Positions 45,301 to 56,271 of a DNA stretch of 64,000 bases are shown here, one piece after another. Location of the stretch: contig AP031355.1 of NCBI GenBank assembly GCA_037833965.1, positions 29,785,501 through 29,849,500 of the forward strand, in the 5' to 3' direction. Each line of letters begins with the position of its first letter. Position 1 is the stretch's first letter. Origin of the DNA: Marchantia polymorpha subsp. ruderalis (lineage: Eukaryota; Streptophyta; Marchantiopsida; Marchantiales; Marchantiaceae). Below the pieces are notes generated by a model. The model saw only the letters and a program-made list of their open reading frames with translations, made no database searches and had not been told where the DNA came from. The position numbers and the translations under genes were made by a program.

Positions 45301-47784
45301 TTCACCGAATAGGACGAAATTTCTTTCGTAGAGCAAGCCAGGCCGAAAGCATCAGATGTACTACTACTCGGTACGAGTTTTGAGTGACTAGATTGCTATA
45401 ACTTCAAATTCCAATTTATAGAAAAAAATAAGCTCGTCTCTGGCTAGAATCCATTTGACGATCTCACTTGGTTGTGAGCAGGGGTACCAGTTCTGGGTCC
45501 AAGCAGATCAAGATGGCAACTTTACAATTAATCATGTCCGTGCTGGAACCTACAGTCTGTTCGCATTTGTGCCTTCTGTTATCGGTGACTACAAGAAATC
45601 AGGAGACATCAAAGTTTCAGCAGGTGACCATCTTGCATCCTCGAGAGTATGAAATGAAAATTTCATCCAAGGATGTCGTTAAGTGAATGAGTGGTCAGGC
45701 TACCTCATGCCCATACCTTAAGAGACTTGAAAACTCTTCACCCTCAGTAGGGAGGGGAGGATCGCCAGCACTCTGGCTGCATGAAGTACACAGTAAGATG
45801 CATCAGGAGCACCCTGATAACAGGTTTGGATTTCCAAGTGTGGTGGATTTTAGGCCAGGGGGGCACATCATACTTCGTATGGGTCCCGAGATTGATGAAA
45901 TTGATGTAGCAGCGGAGGCAGGAGTAGACACATGTTGCGTTAATTCAGAGTTTTCGAGGAAATAAATTCACTTAGTAATTCACTCCCGAGCAGCGAAGAA
46001 GGTTAGCAAATCTAAAGCTGGGTTTGAATACACAGACGAAGATACATTGTATGGAGGTACTCGCTGGCACTAAATGAAGCCTTGCAAGTTCATATCATGC
46101 TAATGACCAAATCCACCGGTTGTTAATTATTTGCAGGTGAAGAAATATCGCTGGGTACTCTTACTTATGAGCCTCCACGATTTGGACCTACATCTTGGGA
46201 AATCGGTACTCCCAGTCGAACAGCGGCTGAATTCTACATTCCGGACCCCAATCCAAAATACCCTAACAGTCTGTACGTCGATACCGAAAAGTTAGTCCCA
46301 ACCTCTTCTCTTTCCTGAATCTGTCTTATTATTGACTTTGTGCCTGTGTCGACCTCGCTTTCATATTTGCTGCCAGACACGAGAAAGGTAAATTTGTATA
46401 ACACCTCACAAATTTGTAGGCAAGATATTTGCGAGGGAAAAATCACAAATGCTTTGATTCAGACATTTGGAACTTGTTCACGTCTTGAGCAGCTTCTGTG
46501 AAGGGTGGTAAAGCCAGCTCAGGATTTTGAATCCATGCCTCTGTCGTCCTTGTGATTTCCTTAGCAGTTTCCTAGACTCTCAGGCAGCCATTTAAAATTT
46601 TAGTTCTTCCTACTTTCAGCAATGCAACACCATCGTCCATTTCAGTCCGTAACAACTTCTCATACACTGGTTCAAAACATTGAGTACTGCTCGTTGGAGT
46701 TAGCGACAGACAAAGATCTACTGTCATTCCTTTGAATTTCATTTTGACGATTGGGACGCTAAAGAACAGTCTATATATGGCACAGTTCCTTTTCTCCATA
46801 TTGACTGATTGCAATATTTCGCTCGAGCGGTTTGATGCGTTAGTTCTACATGGAACGATCGCATGATAAATTTAATGTGCTGTAAATGGAGTGGATATTT
46901 TCCAGATGGCGCAACTATGGTCTATGGGCAAGGTACTCGGAGATTTATCCATCACAGGATCTAGTCTACACGGTGGGGACGAGTGACTACAAAAAGGATT
47001 GGTACTTTGCACACAACACAAGGTGAGTAGATCAACTCAAGCACTGCTGCTGCAAAGTGAGGTTAAGAGTTTAATGAGAGTGCTCCTGACTGATCGTTTT
47101 TGAGAGTGCCTGTCTGTAGCCTGCCTGTCACATTCTTTTCTCTCCTTGCTCAAGTCGGCAACTGACAAATCAGTCGCTTCAATGCCACCCTATGCAGGCG
47201 ACACTCTGATGGGACTTACACAGCAACAAGATGGCAGATCAAGTTCGAGCTCTCAAGCTTTGACGAAAGCAAGGGCGCTTATAAGCTTCGCATGGCCATC
47301 GCCCAGGCACAGGTTTCAGCTATCCAGGTTTGCAAACTAATGAGACGGTTCTCTCTATATAATTCGCGGTCATTGTTTACTGTCAAGACGCTTTCCCAGT
47401 CGATCAGAATCATAAAACTAGAGCTTGGACATGACTGAAGAGGACAATTCAGGCAGACATTATTGTAAAACGATGCTCCATCCTTTGAAATTCGCTCCAT
47501 AAATATCAAATAGTATTGTAGTAAAGTTCTGCTATCCATGTCGTCCGCAGGTCCGTGTGAACGATGTTTCATCGAAGCCTGTGTACGAAACGCCGGCATT
47601 TGGCAAAGACAACGCTATTGCACGGCATGGTATTCAAGGGATATATGTGCTCTATAATATCGACATTCCAGCGGCAGATCTGAAGAAGGGAAGCAATAGT
47701 ATCTACTTGACGCAAAGGAAAGCTTCAGGTCCATACAATGGGGTTATGTACGACTATCTGCGCCTGGAAGCACCACCAAGCTAA
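42323..47784 (+). CDS. Rhamnogalacturonan endolyase (PL4), 15 exons, 642 residues
   Basis: Cleaves the rhamnose-galacturonate backbone of rhamnogalacturonan I by beta-elimination, normally in the wall. Exons read by eye: 42323-42361, 42572-42693, 42852-42902, 43178-43297, 43639-43758, 43921-44062, 44231-44407, 44518-44700, 44931-45037, 45201-45291, 45482-45623, 46137-46290, 46906-47022, 47198-47327, 47551-47784. All introns are GT-AG, the frame stays open throughout, and 1929 coding bases fit the family. Motifs: VVMDNGYVQVTISRPGG and YWDLNWNDVDG at the amino end; SGFYTYAIY, WPDFDMGQTRVCFKLRET and HSAHFAGIE in the catalytic domain; GYQFWVQADQDGNFTI in the fibronectin-like domain; WEIGTPSRTAAEF, YVDTEKWRNYGLW, TRWQIKFEL and YDYLRLEAP in the carbohydrate-binding-like end. 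The start gives no signal peptide; an upstream signal exon may exist. Confidence 0.9.
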
Positions 47785-49009
47785 CATGTAATCCGTGAAT
47801 CTCCTGGCGGCGCAAGAGAGCTTTCTACCTGAGGAAATATGATAGTATCCAGAAAGAACCAAAATCTAGATGACGTACATCTTGCCAAGCATGTACAGCA
47901 TCCTGAAGTAAGGGTAGTAGGGATGGGATTGAAATATAGAGTGCCTGCTACATGTACGTACATATATAGGTGAATGCCTCTGAGTCATTATCGTCCAGAT
48001 TGAAATCTAGACAATAGTTCAATGCAATCCAGTCTGCTATCTTTACACCTTTCACCAGTCCAGATAGAAACAAGCTAGAAATAAGCATAGCGAAGGATAT
48101 AGGGACTAGCCCTCACCAGTTGCCTGTGGTCACAGATGGAGGGAGACACAGGCAGGCATGGCAATAAGTATTTCAGTGGGTTCTAATTTTATTGTTATAA
48201 AACGGTTTATGCAAAACTACTCCTGAAATATCTTGTTCACTAGTTAGTTCAAAAATCAAGCATATAAACAGCTTTGAGTTTTGTTTATTTTGTCTTTCTC
48301 TCCTGGTCCAGGTATATTTTTTAGTATTTTCCTGTAGACAAAGGGTTCTGACTGTAAATTATCCGAGTGTTTTCTCTGCATATTGAATGCTCTGAAGAAT
48401 GAAGATCGAACCCTCAAATGAATGTTCATTTGACCATTTCTCCTTTTTTATCCACTGTGGACTGAAAATTTGTGTCAATCAAAGAGCTTTGATTGACACG
48501 AGAAGAGAAATTCGTTCCATTGAAATTTCATGCCCAATAACCATCAATATTTACCTTGATAGTTTATACTCAATTCAGTTCATATAAATTCAGACATTAT
48601 ATTGTAATCCTAGAAGCACGTATGAAATTGCCACTGGAACCTTAAGAATCTTTCAAAGTAAAAAACGTGAGGAACTAAAGAATAATCATCAGATTAACAC
48701 TCAATAAGTTTTGCTCTTCCCAAAGGAGTGAACATTACTTTGGAAACAGCAGTAATAAATTTTCTATTGACATAAAAATTCACTAAAGTTCATTGGTGTA
48801 TTATCGTAAAATAGGGAAAAAATGTTTGATAAATGGTTTCCTTCCTCATTTTCATATTCTAATTTTTTACATATTGAATCATTTTCAAAAATAAAAATAT
48901 GTGCAAAAATAAATCAATATCAAGTGAATATCACAATTTGAAAATACATAATCTATAAATAACGTTTCAATGAAATTATTTCACATATCAAGAAAGTCCT
49001 TTCAAGACT
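47785..49009. other. Downstream region of the lyase gene and AT-rich spacer
   Basis: Probably the 3' untranslated region of the lyase, then AT-rich DNA. A 28-bp near-continuous palindrome (GTGTCAATCAAAG at 48472-48484, its reverse complement at 48487-48499) is the only notable structure. No gene seen. Confidence 0.55.
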
Positions 49010-49950
49010 TGGCTCTTTGCCAAAATGAACATGTCATCCACACCATCAAACATCACATCATGTGGCTTTGAAACAGTTTGTGCATGGACTTTTTTGCATG
49101 GGCTTCCCAATTGTCGGAGACAAGTATTGCGAGGACTCTGTTTAGGAAAAGCAACATTGCATCAAAAAGCCCAAATTGGCGATTAAGAAGAAGAATCTTC
49201 CACTAAAGTTAGTCCACAACAATCTGGACAGACTAGTTAGAGCATCAATATTTCCAAATTGGCGATGAAGAAGACGAATCTTCTACTAAAGTTAGTCCAC
49301 AACAATCTAGACAGACTAGTTAAAGACTCGACTAAAGTTAGTCCCCAACAATCTAGACAGACTAGTTAAAGACTCGACGGAGTTTTGATACTTACTAACA
49401 TTCAGTAATGATTATATCCGTTTTACATGGATCTTATTCTTGCCTCTTAAAAGTGAGACTTTTCATCAATTTTAACAATTTGTATCAACACAAGTGATCT
49501 TCGGTTGGCACACCAAGCATCATTGGAATCCTAAAGTCACTACCTTTCAAACTAATGGATGAGATGAATACTCTCCAATGGGTTAAAAATAATTCAGGAG
49601 GTGAATATATCTCCAATGAATTCAAAATCTACTATGGAAAGAATGATATCTTTCAGCATCTCATCACAATAGCAATTCCTCATCAAAGTGGTAGTTTTGA
49701 ACGCAAAAATCGTGCGTTGTTTTAGGCTGCGCGTTGCATATTTAACACTTCCAAGTTTTTAAACTATTTGTGAATGAAACCAATTTTAGATGTTGACTAG
49801 TTATTGAATCATTGAGTCTCTCGCTTACTTAACGTAACAACACCTTCCAATAAATTGCACAATCCATTCTTGACCTATCTAGCCTCTGTGCTTTTGATTG
49901 CACTTTGAATGTGCATATTGCAGAAGACCAAAAAGCCAAGTTGCAGTATA
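49010..49950 (+). mobile_element. Ty1/copia pol fragment (fossil)
   Basis: Degenerate sequence with recognisable copia integrase wording: GGEYISNEF near 49595 and PHQSGSFERKNR near 49680, comparable to the NGGEY...PQQNGVAERKNR block of the family. A pre-integrase-like stretch may lie near 49010-49170. Between them (49170-49385) are two to three imperfect direct repeats built on CTAAAGTTAGTCC and CAATCTAGACAGACTAGTTA. Old and heavily broken; no LTRs recognised beside it. Confidence 0.55.
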
Positions 49951-49962
49951 AAGCATATAGTG

Positions 49963-51108
49963 TGTAATAACTCACCAAAGGCTAAACTGCAGTATAGCAG
50001 CAAAAAGGTCGAACCCACAAGGATAGAGGCAACACACAGAGTACAAAGTGTCACGTTTAACAGACTATTGAAGAGTTTGAATTCTCAGACGACTGTCACT
50101 CGCAGAAATACTGCAAGTGCTCAACTCGGAGGACGCACAATGCAGCGTAGTTCACTCAACACACACCTGAATCTATAGAAACACAACTAAGAGGTCGGTT
50201 AGGACCTCTACTTAAGATTTCAGGGGGAAAGTTCATCACGAGTACATTCAGAGGCTTTGCAGGTAGTGACTCCCAACTCCGGCTTTTACAACCCTTCCAC
50301 TAGTTTCTGTTAGCGCAGGGCACCCGGGTTGGACTTCATACTTCGGATGCGGTATCTTCGTCAAACCGAAGTCACTCACACGCGGTGAACAACACACTCA
50401 ACTCACAAAACGCGCAGAGAATACAGGTCCGACCTGAGCAACTCAACTGAGAAAAGTTCCAGTAGCACACCATAACAGTCTATTGACGAGTTTGAATTCT
50501 CAAGCACTAGTCATTCCCAGAAATACCACAGAGGTTTGCCCCGAGGGCGCCTTCTGCAGCGTAACCTGAATTACAACCAAGGTTTACTCGAAGTAACAAA
50601 ACTTCACTTTGGCATTCAGGGGAAACATCCCGAAGGAGTACAATTATGAACAATCAACCGAAGGTGTAGGGACGAACTGTTCAAGTATCTAACCAGTTAC
50701 TAGCTCTGAGCATTCAGCAATCACCCGCAGGTGTAGATCCAAACTGCTCAAGTATCTAACCAGTACACTGGCTCTGAACATTCGGCCGAAGGCTTTCAGC
50801 TACAAAATGCGGTATCTTCGTCAAGCTGTAGTTCTTCGCGCGCTGGGACAGAACTAAGGACACAAACAGGCAGAGAAAATGAATTCCTGATCTGCACTTC
50901 CAAAACTGGAAGAATCCCAAGGCAAGACGCCTTGAACTACTTTATACCCTCAAAGTCCTAACTAACACTCTACATCTGCACTACACTACGCTACGCTGCA
51001 GCACACTGCAGCTCATCTACTTTGCCTTCTGCGCGACGGACTGCCGCGCGCTAACTCCCTACCAGACCAGTCTTTAGCTCGACAATGCAATCCCAGCCGC
51101 CATCGGGT
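49963..51108 (-). mobile_element. Family-A LTR remnant, R-U5 and part of U3
   Basis: Begins TGTAATAACTCACC, the family-A LTR end in reverse complement. It runs through R-U5 collinear with 26707-27273 and 29734-30080, the TATA region near 50941, and the short stretch that follows the LTR-borne frame in other copies (GACGGACTGCCGCGCGC near 51035). It stops near 51108, with no trace of the frame itself. An isolated truncated copy outside the main stack. Confidence 0.78.
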
Positions 51109-52715
51109 AGGGAAACCGCTGAAATACATAAATAGGACATGGAAAATGAACAAATTTTTCTCAACCTGAAGTTGGGAACATTGAGAGAATCAAGTTTGCA
51201 TCATGACCTAACAGTTGACAAGTATAGTGATTGCCTTTATTGTATAGTTACCGGTGTTCTTGAGAATTTTCAATAACTATGGATTCACTTGCTGATATGA
51301 CTCTGCCATGACTTGCATGTCAGATATCAAAATGAAGATTACTGTAAATCATTTAGTACGATTCTCTACCACGAATTTGATTGACACCTAGTGTGCTTCA
51401 TGCTCTTATTACCTCCTACTTGGTTCCATGTTTCTTCGCATGGTTGGTGCCATCTGGAGCATATTCCATTCCTCCTCGAGATATTGATGGCATGTATCTC
51501 TTGCGTGGGTAAGTCAATGGAGGGTTATGTAGAAATGCACAGTATTGTAGTACGGACTCAATGACTTGGAGGGTGACCGTCATGAGTTACGCAATGGTGA
51601 CCATCAGACCTGATCCATGAGTCTCAATGCAGCACAAGCATTGCTTGTGCGGACGTCACGATAAAATCAAGTGGACCCATGGGCCGGGACAATTGGGCAA
51701 TTGAATATCGCCCAGCAGGAGCGAGGGATGTTTTAATGTAATGCAGGTACAAGAAGGTATTTCTTACACAGTACAGCTCTAATCTCAGCAAGGGTCCTAG
51801 AGGGACTACAGATTGCTTGACGCTCGAGTCTGCAGCAGAACTTGACCCTCTCGTATCGCATAATCCCCTTCCAAACAAACACACAACGCCGTCGTCAAAG
51901 TCATACGATCTTGATCATTTTCTATTGCCGGCCTTGGGCTGCTACCTCTTGCCCGGAGTCGCGTTTTCTCCCTCCTGCCAGAGAATTTGACATGTCTGGA
52001 TTCTGGAATTGAAATCAAGAATTCACTGGCTAATCTTTGCCCGAGCTTTTGAGAGTGGTATATTCAGCAATAGGGGCAGTCGATACATGCCATTCTGTTT
52101 CTTGTTTGTTCTTGACCTCCGAGCGTCGTCTGCTCCAAAAACCCGTGTTTTGATAGCAAAGAGTCGGAAACATTCAGGTAAGCAACAAAACTTGTATCCT
52201 GGATGAGCTTGTCATCATTGCAATTCTAGTAGGTTTCACTGAGATCACCGGTTGGATGTAGGTACTGATTCATTCGCACCAGATCCTATCAGTCAGAACT
52301 TGTCTTAATATTTTCAAGCCCAAAAGTGTTCCCAATTTTAGTGAAGTAATCACAATTGCAGGCCAATTCTTTTCTTTGGGGTTTATGTTCAGTTTTTTTC
52401 ATATGTAGATCCAGTCCTGCTCATGGTTAGGAGAATTTTCGAAGGTATTGAATGCATTTACCTCTTCTTTCTTATAATTAGTCTTGTCATTGATTTCTTT
52501 CAAATCTTGAGAGACAAATGGCGTCTGTCATCGACCTAGCTTCGCAAATGTATCGAGCACACTCTCGCTGTTTGCTTGTTGAACCTTCACTTCGAAGCTT
52601 CAGATTGTTCTCTCAGGGATTACTCTAGGATTCAGGTAGGCATGGATAATCAACAAATCACCTTTTCTCTGGTGATGATGCAGACAGGACAGGTTCAGAT
52701 AAATTCGAGTGAGGG
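51109..52715. other. Upstream region of the fucosidase gene
   Basis: Mixed composition; short frames without known motifs. Near 52630 the sequence ATTCAG|GTAGGC resembles a splice donor and near 52690 GGACAG resembles an acceptor, so a short leader intron just before the fucosidase start is possible but unproven. No other gene seen. Confidence 0.45.
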
Positions 52716-54191
52716 ATGGAGAATGGAGAAGATCCGCCGTTTGAACCCACATGGGAGTCGCTGGCACATTACAAGATCCCAGAGTGGTACCAGAGGGACA
52801 AGTTCGGCATCTTCATCCATTGGGGGGTTTACTCGGTACCCGCGTTCGGCAACGAATGGTACCCGCGCAACATGTACATAAAAAACTCTGCGGAGTACAA
52901 ACACCACATCGAGACGTATGGCCCTCACACCAAATTCGGCTACAAAGACTTCATCCCGCAGCTGACAGCTTCCAATTTCGATCCGCTTGCATGGGCCGAT
53001 CTATTCCGAGACGCAGGCGCTCGCTTCGTCGTTCCCGTGGGCGAGCACCACGACGGCTTCGCCATGTACGATTCGTCGGTGTCCAGATGGTCCGCAACCA
53101 AGATGGGCCCGCGACGAGACGTGATCGGCGACCTGGCCTCCGCTGTGAGAGATCGCGGATTGGTGTTCGGCGTCTCGTGCCACCGAGCCGAGCACTGGTG
53201 GTTCTTCAACGGAGGCAAAAGCTTCCCTTCCGACGTCCAAGACCCGAGGTACCGAGACCTCTACGGGCCAGCGATGCCCGACACTCTGCAACCGGACGCC
53301 ACATTCTTGGAGGATTGGCTCACGAGGTGCTGCGACCTCGTGGACAAGTACAAACCGCAAGTGTTCTACTTCGACTGGTGGATCGAGCAGCCCGCATTCA
53401 AGCCATACCTGCAACGATTCGCAGCATATTACTACAATCGAGCTGCGGAGTGGAAGAAAGGCGTGGTCATCAATTACAAATTCGAAGCATATCCCGAGGG
53501 CTGCGCTGTGCTCGACATGGAGCGATCTCACCTCGATCGAATCCGGCCTCTGTTTTGGCAGACCGACACTTCGGTGTCGCGGAACTCGTGGGGCTACGTC
53601 GAGAAGCAGGACTACAAACAATGCAAGGACGTGATCTGCGACCTGCTGGACGTCGTGAGCAAGAACGGCGCGCTGCTGCTGAACATCGGGCCCAAGCCGG
53701 ACGGAACCATCCCGCAGGAGGAGCAGGAGTTGCTGCGGCAGGTGGGAGCGTGGTTGAAGAAATACGGCAGTGCCATCTACGGGACGCGGCCGTGGAAGGT
53801 TTTCGGCGAAGGCCCCACGGATACGTCCGGAGGCTCCGATGAGCGGCACGACCCCTTCACCTGCCAGGATATCCGGTTCACCGTCGGCGCAGAAGGCGCC
53901 CTGTACGCGACGGCTATGGCCTGGCCCGACGACCTCAAACTCACTGTCTGCTCCGTCGGGAGTAACCTCCGCCTCTTCGGCGGAAAGGTGGAGAGCGTGA
54001 CTCTGCTCGGACACGAAAACCTGACATTGAAGTGGACCTGTGACGGCGCAGGATTACATGTTACTCTGCCTACAGTTCCTCCCCTGAACGGGGCTATGAC
54101 TTGCACTTTGAAGATTGTAGGGGACGTCAAGTCCGGCTTGAACCCCGTCGGGCCACCTGACCATGGCCTCGGAATCAAGTCCTCGTTGTGA
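52716..54191 (+). CDS. GH29 alpha-L-fucosidase, intronless, bacterial-style
   Basis: Predicted retaining alpha-L-fucosidase that removes fucose from glycans or wall polysaccharides. 491 residues in one exon. The catalytic barrel shows FGIFIHWGVYSVPAFGNEWY (residues 30-49), GEHHDGFAMYDS (109-120), SCHRAEHWW (154-162) and VFYFDWWIEQP (216-226), where D220 is the likely nucleophile. NGALLLNIGPKPDG marks the end of the barrel, and a beta-rich domain follows (about 390-475). The wording differs from the plant FUC1-type GH29, whose start as I recall it reads WQRREVIMFFHFG, and resembles bacterial GH29. GC content is clearly above the flanks. No signal peptide at this start; the first ATG is used because the frame upstream is not open for long. 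On the same strand as the rhamnogalacturonan lyase. Confidence 0.9.
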   Translation: MENGEDPPFEPTWESLAHYKIPEWYQRDKFGIFIHWGVYSVPAFGNEWYPRNMYIKNSAEYKHHIETYGPHTKFGYKDFIPQLTASNFDPLAWADLFRDAGARFVVPVGEHHDGFAMYDSSVSRWSATKMGPRRDVIGDLASAVRDRGLVFGVSCHRAEHWWFFNGGKSFPSDVQDPRYRDLYGPAMPDTLQPDATFLEDWLTRCCDLVDKYKPQVFYFDWWIEQPAFKPYLQRFAAYYYNRAAEWKKGVVINYKFEAYPEGCAVLDMERSHLDRIRPLFWQTDTSVSRNSWGYVEKQDYKQCKDVICDLLDVVSKNGALLLNIGPKPDGTIPQEEQELLRQVGAWLKKYGSAIYGTRPWKVFGEGPTDTSGGSDERHDPFTCQDIRFTVGAEGALYATAMAWPDDLKLTVCSVGSNLRLFGGKVESVTLLGHENLTLKWTCDGAGLHVTLPTVPPLNGAMTCTLKIVGDVKSGLNPVGPPDHGLGIKSSL

Positions 54192-56199
54192 GCTTCTGTG
54201 AGTCCACTTCACGTAGATGGACACGTGATGTATCTTTAGTCCATGCCTGGAGACCTTGCTGTGAAATTCTCTTTAGAAAAAACTGACCAGGTATTTTTCA
54301 GTGTGAGCTGATCTTACTCAAAGATAAAGTAGATCCATTTCGCGCATGCAGTGAGAGTTCCTTGTAAATACGAAGACAGAAAGGTGCCACCGGACGATGT
54401 AATTTGCCAAAGTTAAACAACAACTACTCGTTGAAATGGAATTGATCATTAAGGAGGCTGCGTGGAAGTCCTCTCAATTTGGTGAGGGGTTACCGAACAT
54501 ATGAACGTCAACACCTCACCACCTGAAAGATCGCAATACCGATATCTCGATGTGATGTGCAAGAGTGAGCCTGACTCATGCTCACTGACTGTAAAATTTA
54601 CCTCTGTGCCTGCTCCCGAAGGGTCCAACTCCTCTGCTTCAGAAAATTGCACGTTCCTAGTGTTAGATCTGATGATTAGCGCCAGCTGCATTTTGGCAAA
54701 TCGGCAGCTGCTGGAACTCATACATTTGCTACGCTTGGAGAAGCCGGGTATTCTCAGAGCTCAACTTCCCAAACAAAGAGTTGACTTTTTCTTGCCAACC
54801 TGCCACGATGTAGTAGTCTTCAACATTCTAACGAAGGATTGCCAGGGGTTTTCTTTGGGTGTATCTTCTGTAACTGTACGAAGGGGCCAGCTAATATATA
54901 TGAAAAAAAGGAACACCCATCGAGCTTTACAAGGATGAAACCAATAGATAAGACGATGCTACACACCAATATCATCACAATGGGGATTATGCCTGCACAA
55001 ATCACTCAAGTTAACAGCAGAAGACTCTAGCATCAAGGGAAACATCCTCTCAGCGATTGCTCTTTTTCATAAAACAGAGATTAGTGATATCTAAAGAACA
55101 ATGAAACAGTGGACCAAATTGACATTCACAATTAACAAAAGAGAGTGATGTCTTTGGCATATGCTCTCGAGCATTTCACAAACTTGTCCAGGTGGGCGTT
55201 CATGTCTCCATATTTTTATGTATAACCTTTTACTTGCACAGTTTGATTTCCACTCTATTTATTAACCATCCATGTCAAATACGTAAGGACTAGAACAGCA
55301 CCCGACTTGCATGTGTTAAACATATCGCTAGTGTTCTTTCTAAACCAGGATCAAGAGTGTCACATGTATCGAAACTCTTGAAACAAAGAGTGAATCTACC
55401 CATATATAGTCGACTGCAAGACATAGCAACATTTCATGTAAGAATTCTGGTTTAATGTCTTATAACAAATACCACATCCCTAATGACAAAGTCAATACAT
55501 ATACTACACACATAATGTACAGTAAATAATCTGAACTTATGCTGCACTAAAGAACTGCCATACTCATCCATGAATAGACAATTTTTGAATGAATGAATCA
55601 AGTCAAGATTGAACATCATTGCACAAAACTTTTAAACAAAAAAAAGCACTAATATTTAATCGAGACAAGAATCATGAGAGCAAGAAGGAGCTTCAGTAGT
55701 ACGAGGAGTGTTCATATCTATTATCGTTCAGCTTTTTGAAACTATTGGTTCAAAAGGGTAGATTGTGGAGCTATTTTTGCGCTTGGGGCAATGACGCAGT
55801 TAGTGAGGTGAAAACTATTTATTGATCATCCAACAAGCAAACAAGATAAAGTGTTTATGTACTTAGTATGTTTGTGTATGTATGTAAAGTGCGTCAGCAT
55901 ATCATATCTAACTCCGGAGCTAAAGCTTCTGTCGTGTCTAGCATCTACCATTTCACGTGAAATTAGCTTCAAATCCATCTCTCCACGTAAGAGCATCATT
56001 GTTCCGACGAAAGTCCCACGAAAGCTAAACACTTACATTATCTATACACCATACTTAACGGAGAGTGATATATGGAGGTGAATTAAATATACTGTGAAGA
56101 AGTTGGATTTTTCGCCGTGCAAAACCAGACTGGGTTCGCCATGGCGGAGAAGTACACCAGCCAAAATCTCGCTAAAATAAAACTATGGAGATTGCGAAA
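54192..56199. other. Intergenic DNA
   Basis: Fucosidase 3' region, then AT-rich sequence. Frames of 145 codons (54501-54938, +) and 90 codons (54449-54721, -) overlap each other and have no motif that I recognise. Nothing else seen. Confidence 0.55.
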
Positions 56200-56271
56200 A
56201 GGCCCCGCCGAGATTTGAACTCGGGCTACTGGATTCAGAGTCCAATGTCCTAACCACTAGACTACGGGGCC
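56200..56271 (-). tRNA. tRNA-Gln (anticodon CUG)
   Basis: 72 nt on the minus strand. The acceptor stem GGCCCCG pairs with CGGGGCC, and the discriminator is U as in plant tRNA-Gln. D-arm TCTAGTGGTTAGGA, anticodon stem TTGGA/TCCAG with loop CTCTGAA (anticodon CTG), and T-arm CCGAGTTCAAATCTCGG are all intact. No intron. The gene is followed by TTTT, a Pol III terminator. No CCA is encoded, as expected for a nuclear gene. It decodes CAG. Confidence 0.96.

Noticed and set aside
52751-54014. Two long frames (363 and 337 codons) overlapping the fucosidase
   Set aside because: They are shadows of a GC-rich coding sequence; neither has a recognisable domain, while the main frame has the full GH29 motif set.
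54449-54938. Overlapping frames downstream of the fucosidase
   Set aside because: Opposing frames of 90 and 145 codons with no known motif; more likely chance in a spacer.
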